A DNA stretch of 41,592 nt from Pelagibacterales bacterium SAG-MED31 (lineage in GTDB: Bacteria > Pseudomonadota > Alphaproteobacteria > HIMB59 > GCA-002718135), in contig JACWEB010000007.1 of NCBI GenBank assembly GCA_014653715.1, positions 1 to 41,592 of the forward strand, read 5' to 3'. Under the pieces are notes generated by a model. That model was not told the DNA's origin. It searched no databases and saw nothing but the letters and a program-made list of their open reading frames with translations. This document shows, in pieces, positions 8,859 through 18,156 of the stretch. A program made the position numbers and the translations under genes. Numbering within the stretch: position 1 is the stretch's first letter; every line of letters begins with the position of its first letter.

Positions 8859-9645
8859 TATTTGATAATCTTTTAATAAATCTAGAATAATCATTTGATC
8901 TCAAGATTGACTCCCCAATAAGAAAATTAAAAATTCCAAGCTCATTATACATTGCAATATCTGATGAAGATTTTATTCCACTTTCAGCAATAACAGTAAA
9001 ATCTTTAGAAATACTTGTAAATAGATTTGCCGAGTTGTTAACATCAGTTTTAAGATTTTTTAAATTTCTATTGTTTATTCCTATTATTGGGTAGTCTAAT
9101 TTTATTGCCCTTTCAATTTCTTCTTGATCATGAGTTTCAATAATTACATCCAATTTCAATTCTTTAGCAATTTCTAAAAAATACCTTAATTTAGTGTCGT
9201 TTAATATAGATACAATTAATAGAATAATATCTGCTTGATATACTTTGCTTTCATAAATTTGATATTCATCAATTATGAAATCTTTTCGTAAAATAGGTAT
9301 TTTTGTATTTTGTTTAATTAAAGACAAATGATCTATTTCTCCAGAAAAATAATTAGTTTCAGTTAATATAGAAATTGCTTTAATACCTGCAGTTTCATAA
9401 ATTTTTGCAATTTCAAGAGGGTTATATTCTTCAATAATTTGTCCGGCACTTGGACTTGATTTTTTTATTTCACCTATAATAAAGTTTTTTTTATTAACAA
9501 CAGAGTCAATGGCTGAATTTTTAAAATTTCTTTTTTCAATATTTTCTGAAATTAATTTCTTTAATGTCTTTAAAGAGCACTTATTTTTTGTAATTTCAAT
9601 TTCTTTACTTTTATCTTCACATATTTTTTTTAAAATATTAGTCAT
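8851..9645 (-). CDS. trpC: Indole-3-glycerol phosphate synthase
   Basis: TrpC closes the indole ring in tryptophan synthesis. It is a TIM barrel with EIKKSSPSAGQI (catalytic Lys), LRKDFIID (catalytic Lys), IGINNRNLKNLKTD and IAESGI in order. The start at 9645 (MTNILKKICEDK, about 264 residues) matches the family and overlaps the trpD stop by eight bases; an ATG at 9684 upstream in the same frame would add 13 residues deeper into trpD and is less likely. It ends in an 8-base overlap with moaC. Confidence 0.94.
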   Translation of the reverse strand: MTNILKKICEDKSKEIEITKNKCSLKTLKKLISENIEKRNFKNSAIDSVVNKKNFIIGEIKKSSPSAGQIIEEYNPLEIAKIYETAGIKAISILTETNYFSGEIDHLSLIKQNTKIPILRKDFIIDEYQIYESKVYQADIILLIVSILNDTKLRYFLEIAKELKLDVIIETHDQEEIERAIKLDYPIIGINNRNLKNLKTDVNNSANLFTSISKDFTVIAESGIKSSSDIAMYNELGIFNFLIGESILRSNDYSRFIKRLSNNG

Positions 9646-10639
9646 TAATAATTTTTGAAATAAATTCTTTTGTTTTACCTTCATTTATTGCTTTACGTGC
9701 AATTATTGAACCTTCCATTATATTTGAGCATTTTCTAGAAAGATAAATAGCTGCACCAGCGTTTAATTCTACAATTTTTTGAAATTGAGAGAAATTGCCA
9801 TCAATCATTTTTAAAAAACATTCAGCATTATATTTTGGATCTCCTCCTTTTATATCCTCTAAAGAAATATAATCATAACCAATTTCACGAGGATCTAAAA
9901 TATATCTGCTTATATTTTTATCTTTTAGTTCACAAATGTAAGTATTTTGACTTAATGTAATTTCATCTAAGCCATCCATACCATGAACGACCATTACATT
10001 ATTTGATCCAAGATCTCTTAATACTTCACAGTGAGTATTAAGCCATTTTTTATCATAAACACCTAAAAGTTGATTTTTAGCATTCGCTGGATTTGTTAAT
10101 GGACCTAAGAGATTAAATATTGTTCTTGTTTCTAATGCTTTTCTAACATTTATTACAAATTGCATAGCTGAATGATGATATTGAGCAAACATAAAGCAAA
10201 AATTATTTATATTTAGTTGGTCCTCTAGAATTTTTGGTTCATTTGAAATTTTATAACCAATATGCTGAAGCATATCAGCAGAACCAGATTTTGAACTAAC
10301 AGATTTATTGCCATGTTTTGCTATTTTGATGCCACAACTTGCGGCAACCAATGAGGCTGCGGTAGATATATTTAATGTATCAGACATATCTCCTCCAGTC
10401 CCACAAGTATCAACAGTATTATCTGATGAAAATATTTTCATAGATTTCGAACGCATAATTTTTGAAGCTCCCAATATCTCATCTTTAGTTTCACCTTTAA
10501 TTTTAAGTGCAATTAAAATGGCTGAAATATCAATGTCATTTAAATTTCCATTCATAATAAATTCAAAAAGCTGCATTGACTCATCAGGTGTTAAATCTTT
10601 TTTATTAAATAATCTGTTTTTTAAATAATTAATTTCCAT
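9638..10639 (-). CDS. trpD: Anthranilate phosphoribosyltransferase
   Basis: 333 residues. It transfers phosphoribose from PRPP to anthranilate. Signatures are DTCGTGGDMSDTLNIST (PRPP-binding glycine loop), AKHGNKSVSSKSGSAD and HGMDGLDE. Full family length with the N-terminal helical domain (LTPDESMQLFEFIMNG). It overlaps trpG by 11 bases upstream and trpC by eight downstream. It is a stand-alone protein, not the TrpGD fusion seen in some enterobacteria. Confidence 0.96.
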   Translation of the reverse strand: MEINYLKNRLFNKKDLTPDESMQLFEFIMNGNLNDIDISAILIALKIKGETKDEILGASKIMRSKSMKIFSSDNTVDTCGTGGDMSDTLNISTAASLVAASCGIKIAKHGNKSVSSKSGSADMLQHIGYKISNEPKILEDQLNINNFCFMFAQYHHSAMQFVINVRKALETRTIFNLLGPLTNPANAKNQLLGVYDKKWLNTHCEVLRDLGSNNVMVVHGMDGLDEITLSQNTYICELKDKNISRYILDPREIGYDYISLEDIKGGDPKYNAECFLKMIDGNFSQFQKIVELNAGAAIYLSRKCSNIMEGSIIARKAINEGKTKEFISKIIND

Positions 10640-11207
10640 ATTTTATTATTTTCAAGAAATTAAATAGTAAATTTTTTCCAACATTAGTCCCTATACTTTC
10701 AGGATGAAATTGAAATCCATAAATAGGCAGTGTCGAGTGAGCTATCCCCATAATTATTTTTTTTTTAGTCTCTGCAGTTATTATAAATTCTGATGATAAA
10801 GTATCCCTATCAATTACTAGAGAATGATATCTTGTCGCTGAAAAATTATTTTCAATACCATTAAAAATGTTGTGATTATAATGTATCATTTTATCAATTT
10901 TTCCGTGCATAATTTCTTCACATTTAATAATTTTAGCCCCAAATGCCTGCCCTATAGATTGATGACCTAAGCAAATGCCAAGTATTGGAAATTTATGTTT
11001 AAATTCTTCAATTAGTTTTAAGCAAATACCTGCCTCATTAGGGGTGCATGGACCTGGGGAAAGTACAATTGCTTTTGGTTTAAAACTATTAACATCCTCT
11101 AAAGATATTTCATCGTTTCTATATGTTTTAACCTCAGCACCTGCTTCATTTAAGTAATGCTTAACATTGTAAGTAAAGCTGTCATAATTATCTATTAGTA
11201 TTATCAT
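10629..11207 (-). CDS. trpG: Anthranilate synthase component II (glutamine amidotransferase)
   Basis: 192 residues, class I glutamine amidotransferase that delivers ammonia to TrpE. The oxyanion strand LSPGPCTPNEAG, nucleophile Cys in GICLGHQSIGQAFG and the catalytic His-Glu in FQFHPES are all present. The first residues IILIDNYDSFTYN are typical. It overlaps trpE by four bases (ATGA) and trpD by eleven. In some bacteria this subunit is shared with p-aminobenzoate synthesis; I see no pabB in the window. Confidence 0.95.
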   Translation of the reverse strand: MIILIDNYDSFTYNVKHYLNEAGAEVKTYRNDEISLEDVNSFKPKAIVLSPGPCTPNEAGICLKLIEEFKHKFPILGICLGHQSIGQAFGAKIIKCEEIMHGKIDKMIHYNHNIFNGIENNFSATRYHSLVIDRDTLSSEFIITAETKKKIIMGIAHSTLPIYGFQFHPESIGTNVGKNLLFNFLKIIKYGN

Positions 11208-12679
11208 GAGTTATACTTATAAGAGTCTTCTGCAGCAGCCATTATAGCACTAGCTTTATTTATAGTTTCTTGATATTCATCTTCAGGATTTGAGTCATAT
11301 ACCACACCACCACCAGCTTGAATATGTAACTTTCCATTTTGAACCAATCCACATCTCAAACTTATGCAGGTGTCCATATCACCACTTGAGTCAAAATATC
11401 CCATACAACCAGCATAGAAACTTCTATTTAGGTTTTCAAGTTCTTCAATTATCTGCATAGCACGAATTTTTGGAGCACCTGAAACTGTGCCAGCTGGAAA
11501 GCCTGCTTTAAGTGCATCAACTGCATCATATTTATCATCAATTGAACCCTCTACATTTGAAACAATATGCATAACATGGGAATAATATTCTATAATCATT
11601 TTTTCTGTAACCTTTACGGTCTTATTTTTTGCAACTCTGCCAACATCATTTCTTCCTAAATCTAACAACATTAAATGTTCAGCTAACTCTTTTTGATCAT
11701 TAAGCAGATCTTTTGATAACTCAAGATCTTCATTAGCATTTATACCTCTTTTCCTTGTGCCCGCTATAGGCCTTATAGTTATTTTTTTATTTCTTAATTG
11801 CACAAGTAATTCGGGGCTCGAAGCAACAAGGCCAATTTCACCAAAGTTTAAATTAACTAAGTATGGAGAAGGATTTAATCTTCTCAAGGATCTATAAAGG
11901 CTTACAGCTTCGAGGTCATATTTTGTTTCAAATCTCTGCGAGGTAACAACTTGAAAAATATCACCATTCTTAATATACTCTTTAGCTTTCGAGATAATAT
12001 AAAAATACTCTTCTTTAGAATAGTTTGATACAAATTTAAGTTTAGACTTAATTTTACTAGCTGGCTTTTGAATAAGATTTTCTTTCAGTTGACTTACTTT
12101 TAATTCTAATAATTCTTGAGCGTCATTATAGGCGTTTTCATAATCTTTTTTTTCACTGGGATATACAACTGTCATAACTGTTATTGTGTCTTTAATGTTA
12201 TCAAAAACTGAAACAATTTTAGGTCTTATTAAAACAGAGTCGGGTATATTTATATTGTCTTTGTTTTTTAATAATATTTTTTCCATATATTTAATCATCG
12301 GGTAACCCAAATAACCTACAAGAATTGGATATGGTACATCAATTTTACCTTTATCAAATTTTGAAAATTCAATTAAGTTTTTAAGTGATTCAATGGGTTG
12401 ATCTGAAATTTTATATTTATAATTTTCATAATTATATTTTATGGAGGCTGAATTATTTTCAACTTTCCAGACTAGATCTGGATCGCATCCCAACAATGAG
12501 TACCTACCTCGAAGACTTCCACCTTCGACTGACTCCAGTAAGAAAGAGTATTTTTGATTTTTTTTAATTTTAAGAAGACAGGATATGGGTGTTTCAACAT
12601 CACCGATTAAATTTTTAGTCAAAAGTTGAGGTTTGTTATTTTGTAATCCTGCTATAAAATTTTTTTTAAACTCATTCAT
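11204..12679 (-). CDS. trpE: Anthranilate synthase component I
   Basis: 491 residues. It makes anthranilate from chorismate with ammonia from TrpG. The N-terminal half carries LLESVEGG, the tryptophan-binding segment of feedback-inhibited enzymes. The C-terminal chorismate-binding half has IFQVVTSQRF, VASSPELLV, PIAGTRKRG, LGRNDVGRV and GTVSGAPKIRAMQII. The start codon shares its A with the ppiD stop (TAATG), so there is no space for a leader peptide or attenuator of its own; expression should follow ppiD. Confidence 0.96.
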   Translation of the reverse strand: MNEFKKNFIAGLQNNKPQLLTKNLIGDVETPISCLLKIKKNQKYSFLLESVEGGSLRGRYSLLGCDPDLVWKVENNSASIKYNYENYKYKISDQPIESLKNLIEFSKFDKGKIDVPYPILVGYLGYPMIKYMEKILLKNKDNINIPDSVLIRPKIVSVFDNIKDTITVMTVVYPSEKKDYENAYNDAQELLELKVSQLKENLIQKPASKIKSKLKFVSNYSKEEYFYIISKAKEYIKNGDIFQVVTSQRFETKYDLEAVSLYRSLRRLNPSPYLVNLNFGEIGLVASSPELLVQLRNKKITIRPIAGTRKRGINANEDLELSKDLLNDQKELAEHLMLLDLGRNDVGRVAKNKTVKVTEKMIIEYYSHVMHIVSNVEGSIDDKYDAVDALKAGFPAGTVSGAPKIRAMQIIEELENLNRSFYAGCMGYFDSSGDMDTCISLRCGLVQNGKLHIQAGGGVVYDSNPEDEYQETINKASAIMAAAEDSYKYNS

Positions 12680-14514
12680 TAATATTGGCTTATCAAGGCC
12701 TGTATTAAGTTGTCATTTGTTGATATATTTTTATTTTTGACAATTTCAGCTCCAAAAATACCTCTTAATTCAGAGCTTAAATTAATACCTTTTATATTTT
12801 CCTGATTACTTGGAAAAGTAACTTCGTTAGTTTTAGCAATAAATACTTCATCATTTGATACACTAAAATATATTTTATTTAATTTGCTTTCAAAAACACT
12901 ATTTTTAAAATTAGAAGAATAATCATTACTTGCAAGTTGTAAATCAATATTAGACATCTCAGTTTTAAAGTAAATAGACAGATCTTTTAGTGATTTAGAG
13001 TCGGCAATTGATTTATCAATATAGCTCTCTATCTCTTTAACCTTGATTGATTTTATCCAATCTTCAGAAACTTTTTTAAAAACTTTATTTAGCTCATAAG
13101 GTTTAGCAAATATTATATTATCAACATTTATAATTATTGACTGATTTTCATTAATCTCTTCAATATCGCTTACAAAATCTTTATTTATGGAAAAAGCTTT
13201 ATTAACAATTGTATTTTTAATTAAGTCATCAATTTTTGTGTCTATGTTTCTTTCAGCATTATTTATTTTTTTTATTAAAAGAGAATTATTGTTCGCAATT
13301 TCATTTAAAGACAATCCATCTAGTATTTGTTGATTTATAATATTTTTTAAATCTAGGATAAAATTATTTAACTCTACTTCCAATAAAGTATTAGAAATTT
13401 TATTTTGAGATTCTTTGATAGTATTTTGTTGTTCTGGATATATTTTGTTCACTATTACAACATGTTTTGCCAAAGCCGTCTCAACAACAGGAGAAATATT
13501 ATTTTCATTAAGCTTAAAAATAACTTCAGATAATTCTTCCAAAACTTCGTCTTCAGCAACTTCTGTAAATTTATTAAAAATTATTTTATTTTTTTCTGCA
13601 TACTCTATTATATTATCATAGCTTAATGATAATGTGTTATTCCTAAATTTTGTTGCTTCATCAAAACTTTTGAAATTGAATTGAATAAAATTTCTTTTTT
13701 CAGGATCCAAAAATAAATTTTTATTATTGTTATAATATTTTGCAATTTGATCAATTGATGGTGTAAATTGATCTGAATAATTTGATTTATCAATCAAAAT
13801 GTATGATATATCTCTTTTTTCTTGATTCATATATGCATCAATATTTTGATTAAAAAAATCAATAATTTCTGAGTTGTTTAAAGAAATTTTATAGTTTTCA
13901 ATGTTACTTAACTCATATTCATTTATTTTAAATTTTATTAAGTCTAAGTTTCTTGAATGATTGCTATGTTTATTTATTATATTTTCAAATTTACTAGGAA
14001 GATTTACATTAAAAAAAAGTTCGTCAAAAACTTTTGATCTGGTCTCATAATTTATAATTTTAACTAAGTCATCTATTTTTAATCTTTGTTGTTTTAGAAA
14101 GGAATTTAATGCATCTTCATTAATTTTATTATTTTTATTATATATGTTAGGAAATCTTTTTTTTGTTTCTGATGCAATTACTGTTTCATCAATAATAAAA
14201 CCTTTTGAGTCAAATTCATTTTCAAAAACAGCATTATTTATAAGACTACCAAGAGCCATGGAATGAATTTGAAAGCCTTGAATTTCCTCTGAAGTTAATT
14301 CTCGACCAAACATTTGACTATATTGACTAAGATTCAAATCTAGCACACGTAGAAACTTAGTTGTTGAAATTGGAGTTCCCGATACAGATGCAACTATATT
14401 GTCTGAGTCAAATATTCCAGAATATCGCGATGAACCCCTAAAGAAAAATAAACTTATTCCAAAAAGAATAGCTAGTACAAGTGCTATCTTTGACTTTCCT
14501 AAACTTCTAAACAT
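12679..14514 (-). CDS. ppiD: Membrane-anchored periplasmic folding factor, PpiD/SurA-like
   Basis: 611 residues. One membrane segment lies at about residues 10-27 (IALVLAILFGISLFFF), leaving a large periplasmic part. Residues 38-160 resemble the SurA N-terminal domain (VASVSGTPISTTKFLRVLDLNLSQ; LGSLINNAVFENEF). A degenerate parvulin-type region lies near 230-355, then a long divergent helical tail. The family helps outer-membrane and secreted proteins fold at the Sec exit. Its position next to trpE and divergent from tpiA is common in alphaproteobacteria. Sequence is much diverged, so isomerase activity is uncertain. Confidence 0.82.
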   Translation of the reverse strand: MFRSLGKSKIALVLAILFGISLFFFRGSSRYSGIFDSDNIVASVSGTPISTTKFLRVLDLNLSQYSQMFGRELTSEEIQGFQIHSMALGSLINNAVFENEFDSKGFIIDETVIASETKKRFPNIYNKNNKINEDALNSFLKQQRLKIDDLVKIINYETRSKVFDELFFNVNLPSKFENIINKHSNHSRNLDLIKFKINEYELSNIENYKISLNNSEIIDFFNQNIDAYMNQEKRDISYILIDKSNYSDQFTPSIDQIAKYYNNNKNLFLDPEKRNFIQFNFKSFDEATKFRNNTLSLSYDNIIEYAEKNKIIFNKFTEVAEDEVLEELSEVIFKLNENNISPVVETALAKHVVIVNKIYPEQQNTIKESQNKISNTLLEVELNNFILDLKNIINQQILDGLSLNEIANNNSLLIKKINNAERNIDTKIDDLIKNTIVNKAFSINKDFVSDIEEINENQSIIINVDNIIFAKPYELNKVFKKVSEDWIKSIKVKEIESYIDKSIADSKSLKDLSIYFKTEMSNIDLQLASNDYSSNFKNSVFESKLNKIYFSVSNDEVFIAKTNEVTFPSNQENIKGINLSSELRGIFGAEIVKNKNISTNDNLIQALISQY

Positions 14515-14522
14515 AATTAATG

Positions 14523-14550
14523 TTGCTTCTATAATAATAGTTTCTATAAG
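14523..14550 (+). promoter_or_regulatory. Possible tpiA promoter in the ppiD/tpiA divergent gap
   Basis: The 47-bp divergent gap holds TTGCTT (14523-14528), 16 bases, then TATAAG (14545-14550). A purine-rich AAGGGA at 14548-14553 precedes the ATG at 14562 by eight bases. The -35 matches consensus only in TTG. ppiD must also start from this gap or within tpiA, but I cannot pick a single site on that strand. Confidence 0.4.
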
Positions 14551-14561
14551 GGAAAATAATT

Positions 14562-15290
14562 ATGATAAAATTAGATGATTTTTCTTCATTTTTTGTAGCA
14601 AATTGGAAGTTAAACGGAAATTTTCAATTTATTGATCAGTTTATTAGTAATATTTCCTTACCTAAAGATAAGTCTAGATGTGTGGTTATATGCCCAACAT
14701 CCATTCATTTAAATTATATATCAAACAAAAAAAACGGATTTTATTTAGGTGCTCAAAATATCTCAGAGCATAAAGATGGTGCTTTCACTGGGGAAATTTC
14801 AGCAAACTCCCTCTCTGAGTTGGATGTTAATTTTTGTTTAGTTGGTCATTCTGAGAGAAGAAAAATTTTTTATGAAAAAAATAAAGAAATTAATTTTAAA
14901 TCTGCAAATTTAATTAATAATAATTTAATACCAATCATTTGTGTTGGAGAAACACTGGAAGAAAAAGAAAAAGGGTTAACTAAGTCTATACTTGAGGATC
15001 AATTAAAAAACTGTATACCGAACTCTTCTAATTTTAAAAATACTATAATTGCTTACGAGCCAGTTTGGGCAATTGGCACAGGTTTAACTCCTACAAGTGA
15101 AGAAATAGATGACACTCACAATTTTATAAGAAGTCATGTCGATAAATTTAATAAATATAAAATTTTATATGGTGGGTCTGTAAAGGGCAATAATGCTAAA
15201 GAGATAACTAATTTGCCAAATGTTGATGGTGCTCTGATTGGAGGAGCTTCATTAATATTAGAAGAATTTACGAAAATAATTAAGGATTAA
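14562..15290 (+). CDS. tpiA: Triose-phosphate isomerase
   Basis: 242 residues. It interconverts dihydroxyacetone phosphate and glyceraldehyde 3-phosphate. Active-site residues are K16 in ANWKLNG, H96 in VGHSERR and the glutamate of AYEPVWAIGTG; phosphate-binding LYGGSVKG and GALIGGASL follow. Length is slightly below the common 250. Start is ATG after an AAGGGA motif. It begins the long + strand run that leads through secG to pyrG. Confidence 0.96.
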   Translation: MIKLDDFSSFFVANWKLNGNFQFIDQFISNISLPKDKSRCVVICPTSIHLNYISNKKNGFYLGAQNISEHKDGAFTGEISANSLSELDVNFCLVGHSERRKIFYEKNKEINFKSANLINNNLIPIICVGETLEEKEKGLTKSILEDQLKNCIPNSSNFKNTIIAYEPVWAIGTGLTPTSEEIDDTHNFIRSHVDKFNKYKILYGGSVKGNNAKEITNLPNVDGALIGGASLILEEFTKIIKD

Positions 15291-15328
15291 TTTCTTGATT
15301 TATAATACTATATAAATATAAGTGCTTA

Positions 15329-15640
15329 ATGTTAACATTAATAATAATTCAGTTAATTTTAGCAATTCTTCTAGTAATTTTTGTTTTACTTCAAGGTAGT
15401 GACAATGAAGGCCTAGGCCTAGGTGGTGGTGGAGGTTTAGGAGGAATGATGTCTCCTAGAGGTTCTGCAAACCTTTTATCGCGATTAACTGCCCTAATAG
15501 CCACTTTATTTATGGTTATGAGTGTAATTTTGACAATCTTTGCATCAATAGGATCTGAAAAAAATGTCTTAGAATCACTCCCTTCTATTAATTCTGAAGA
15601 AAAAAAATCCCAAGAACCTGTAATTCCAGAAAACAATTAA
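15329..15640 (+). CDS. secG: Protein-export membrane subunit SecG
   Basis: 103 residues. Two membrane segments at about 2-20 and 52-73 flank a glycine-rich cytosolic loop (GLGLGGGGGLGG) and MSPRGSANLLSR, the usual SecG layout. SecG assists SecYE during protein translocation. The tail is short, acidic and variable. Location between tpiA and pyrG is the standard order in alphaproteobacteria. Confidence 0.93.
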   Translation: MLTLIIIQLILAILLVIFVLLQGSDNEGLGLGGGGGLGGMMSPRGSANLLSRLTALIATLFMVMSVILTIFASIGSEKNVLESLPSINSEEKKSQEPVIPENN

Positions 15641-15649
15641 TATAATTTT

Positions 15650-15680
15650 CTTGATATAGATTATGCATTTCTGTATCAGG
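15650..15680 (+). promoter_or_regulatory. 11-bp hairpin or promoter in the pyrG leader
   Basis: The arms 15650-15660 (CTTGATATAGA) and 15670-15680 (TCTGTATCAGG) pair over 11 positions, two of them G-U, around the nine-base loop TTATGCATT. The pyrG ATG is ten bases further on. No T-run follows, so it is not a standard terminator. The same bases also read as TTGATA-N17-TATCAG, a possible promoter. Which of the two it is cannot be decided from one genome. Confidence 0.5.
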
Positions 15681-15690
15681 GTTATCCGTA

Positions 15691-17301
15691 ATGCAATATG
15701 TATTTATTACGGGCGGAGTTGCCTCATCTCTTGGAAAAGGTATTGCTTCTGCGTCAGTTGCTTCTTTACTTCAGCAAAGAAACTTTAAAGTTAGAATTAG
15801 AAAACTAGATCCCTATCTAAATGTTGATCCAGGCACAATGAGTCCTTATCAGCATGGTGAGGTATTTGTAACAGATGATGGTGCCGAAACTGATCTAGAC
15901 TTAGGTCATTATGAGAGGTTTACAAATAGATCTGCTAAAAAAACTGATAGTACATCTTCAGGAAAAATTTACTCTAATGTTTTAAAAAAAGAGAGGAAAG
16001 GAGATTATCTTGGCGCTACAATTCAAGTAATTCCTCATGTAACTGATGAAATTAAGCTTTTTATAAATTCTAATTTTGAAGATGAAGATATAATAATTTA
16101 TGAAATAGGTGGAACTGTTGGAGATATTGAGTCCCTTCCTTTTTTAGAAGCTATAAGACAAATTAGAAATGATAAGAAAATTACATCAGCCTTAATTCAT
16201 ATGACTTATGTCCCTTATTTAAGTTCAGCTGGTGAATTAAAAACAAAACCAACTCAGCACTCTGTGAAAGAATTATTAAACTCAGGCATTCAACCAGATA
16301 TTATAATGTGCCGATGTGAAAAAGAAATTAATCTAGAATCGCTAGAAAAAATATCTCAATTTTGTAATGTAAAAAAAGACTCTGTAATTCCTGCATTAAA
16401 CGCAAAATCTATTTATGAAGTTCCATCAATCTATTCTCATGCGGGTTTGGATAGAGTGTTACTTGAGCATTTAGGTTATCAAGCCTCAAATTACCCTCTA
16501 AATTTAAAAGCTTGGGAAAATTTAACAAAAAAAATTAATGACTTAAAGAAAGAGGTAACTATTGGTGTTGTCGGAAAATATACTAATTTAAAAGATAGTT
16601 ATAAGTCTTTAATAGAGGCTCTTACTCATGGAGGTATTGAAAATAATACTATTGTAAAAATTAATTGGATAAATGCAGAAAAAATTAATACTACTGAATT
16701 ATTTGAAGAACTTAAATGTGTTGATGGTATCTTAATACCTGGTGGATTTGGTTATAGAGGTGTTGAGGGTAAAATTTTGGCAATAAAATATGCAAGAGAA
16801 AATAATATTCCTTTTTTTGGTATTTGTTTAGGAATGCAATTGAGTGTAATCGAAATAGCTAGAAATGTGTTTGGATTATTAGATTCTAATTCAACTGAAT
16901 TTCAATCTTCTGGTAATCCAGTAGTAAGTCTTATTACAGAATGGAGTAATGAGAGATCAATTGAAAAGAGAGATAAGACTAGCGATAAAGGAGGCACAAT
17001 GAGACTTGGTGCTTATAAAGCACTCTTAAAAAAAGGCTCAAAAGTTGAAGAAATATATAACACAAATGAAATATTTGAGAGACATAGACATAGATACGAA
17101 GTAGATTTGAACTACACTAAGGGATTTAATGATAAAGGTTTTTATTTTTCAGGGATGTCTCCTGATAATGTTCTTCCAGAAGTTCTTGAGAGCACAAATC
17201 ATAAATGGTTTATAGGTGTTCAATTTCATCCTGAATTAAAATCTAGACCTTTAGCTCCACATCCTTTATTTTCTTCTTTTATAAAACATTGCTTAAAATG
17301 A
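15691..17301 (+). CDS. pyrG: CTP synthase
   Basis: 536 residues. It aminates UTP to CTP using glutamine. The synthetase domain (1-265) has YVFITGGVASSLGKG, LDPYLNVDPGTMSPYQHGE and DLGHYERF; the amidotransferase domain (about 290-536) has the nucleophile in FFGICLGMQ and the His-Glu pair in VQFHPELKSRP. Full length. The stop overlaps the kdsA ATG by four bases (ATGA). Confidence 0.97.
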   Translation: MQYVFITGGVASSLGKGIASASVASLLQQRNFKVRIRKLDPYLNVDPGTMSPYQHGEVFVTDDGAETDLDLGHYERFTNRSAKKTDSTSSGKIYSNVLKKERKGDYLGATIQVIPHVTDEIKLFINSNFEDEDIIIYEIGGTVGDIESLPFLEAIRQIRNDKKITSALIHMTYVPYLSSAGELKTKPTQHSVKELLNSGIQPDIIMCRCEKEINLESLEKISQFCNVKKDSVIPALNAKSIYEVPSIYSHAGLDRVLLEHLGYQASNYPLNLKAWENLTKKINDLKKEVTIGVVGKYTNLKDSYKSLIEALTHGGIENNTIVKINWINAEKINTTELFEELKCVDGILIPGGFGYRGVEGKILAIKYARENNIPFFGICLGMQLSVIEIARNVFGLLDSNSTEFQSSGNPVVSLITEWSNERSIEKRDKTSDKGGTMRLGAYKALLKKGSKVEEIYNTNEIFERHRHRYEVDLNYTKGFNDKGFYFSGMSPDNVLPEVLESTNHKWFIGVQFHPELKSRPLAPHPLFSSFIKHCLK

Positions 17302-18122
17302 AAACTATTAAAATAGCAGATTTTGAAATATCAAATAAAAAAAATTTTTTTTTAATCGCTGGTCCTTGTGTAATTGAAAGTGAAAGTCACTCTTTAATGA
17401 TGGCTGAAAAAATAGCTACTATTTGTCAAAAACAAAAAATTAATTTTGTTTTTAAGTCAAGCTTTGATAAAGCTAATAGATCAAGCATCAGTAGCAATAG
17501 AGGTATAGGAATAAATCAAGCAGAAAAAATATTTAATAAAATAAAATCTAATTATAATTGCCCAATTTTAACTGATGTTCATAATGAAAGTCATTGTGAT
17601 TTTTTATCAAAAACAGAAAGTGTTGATATTCTTCAAATACCAGCATTTTTATGCAGACAAACTGATTTATTAATTTCAGCTGCAAAGACAAACAAGATCA
17701 TTAATGTAAAAAAAGGTCAGTTTTTATCACCATATGAAGTTCCAAATATTTTTAAAAAAATTGAAAGTTCAGGTAATCATAATATTCTGATTACAGAAAG
17801 GGGGACATCATTTGGGTATAATAATTTAATAAATGATTTTAAGTCTATAGATATCATGAAAAGCTTTCTTTACCCTGTAATTTTTGATGCTACTCATTCT
17901 GTACAAGAACCAGGTGGTTTGGGAGAAAAAAGTGGTGGTAAAAGAGAATTTGTTTCTACTTTATCCAAAGCTGCCGTAGCAGTTGGAGTGGCTGGAGTTT
18001 TTATTGAGACACATAATAATCCAGATAACGCACCTAGTGATGGTCCTAATATGTTGCATATTGAAAATCTAGAGACTTTAATTTCAAAACTAATTGAGCT
18101 AGATGCTATTTCAAAAAAATAA
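17298..18122 (+). CDS. kdsA: 3-deoxy-D-manno-octulosonate 8-phosphate synthase
   Basis: About 274 residues from the ATG at 17298; a TTG at 17289 would add three residues but the ATG makes a clean four-base overlap with pyrG. KdsA condenses phosphoenolpyruvate and arabinose 5-phosphate to Kdo 8-phosphate for the LPS inner core. Signatures are IAGPCVIES, FKSSFDKANRSS, LTDVH, KKGQF, and DATHSVQEPGG. Together with the lpx genes this shows the organism makes Kdo-containing LPS. Enolase, which supplies phosphoenolpyruvate, follows. Confidence 0.96.
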   Translation: MKTIKIADFEISNKKNFFLIAGPCVIESESHSLMMAEKIATICQKQKINFVFKSSFDKANRSSISSNRGIGINQAEKIFNKIKSNYNCPILTDVHNESHCDFLSKTESVDILQIPAFLCRQTDLLISAAKTNKIINVKKGQFLSPYEVPNIFKKIESSGNHNILITERGTSFGYNNLINDFKSIDIMKSFLYPVIFDATHSVQEPGGLGEKSGGKREFVSTLSKAAVAVGVAGVFIETHNNPDNAPSDGPNMLHIENLETLISKLIELDAISKK

Positions 18123-18156
18123 TTTTTATTTAATTTTTTAGTATAGAAGAGCAAAA

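Noticed and set aside
8859-8894. Longer MoaC N-terminus from the ATG at 8894
   Set aside because: The added residues do not fit the family and would overlap trpC by 44 bases; the ATG at 8858 gives the usual N-terminus.
15391-15636. Open frame on the minus strand opposite secG
   Set aside because: A shadow of the glycine-rich secG coding sequence (proline-rich reverse reading) without start signals.
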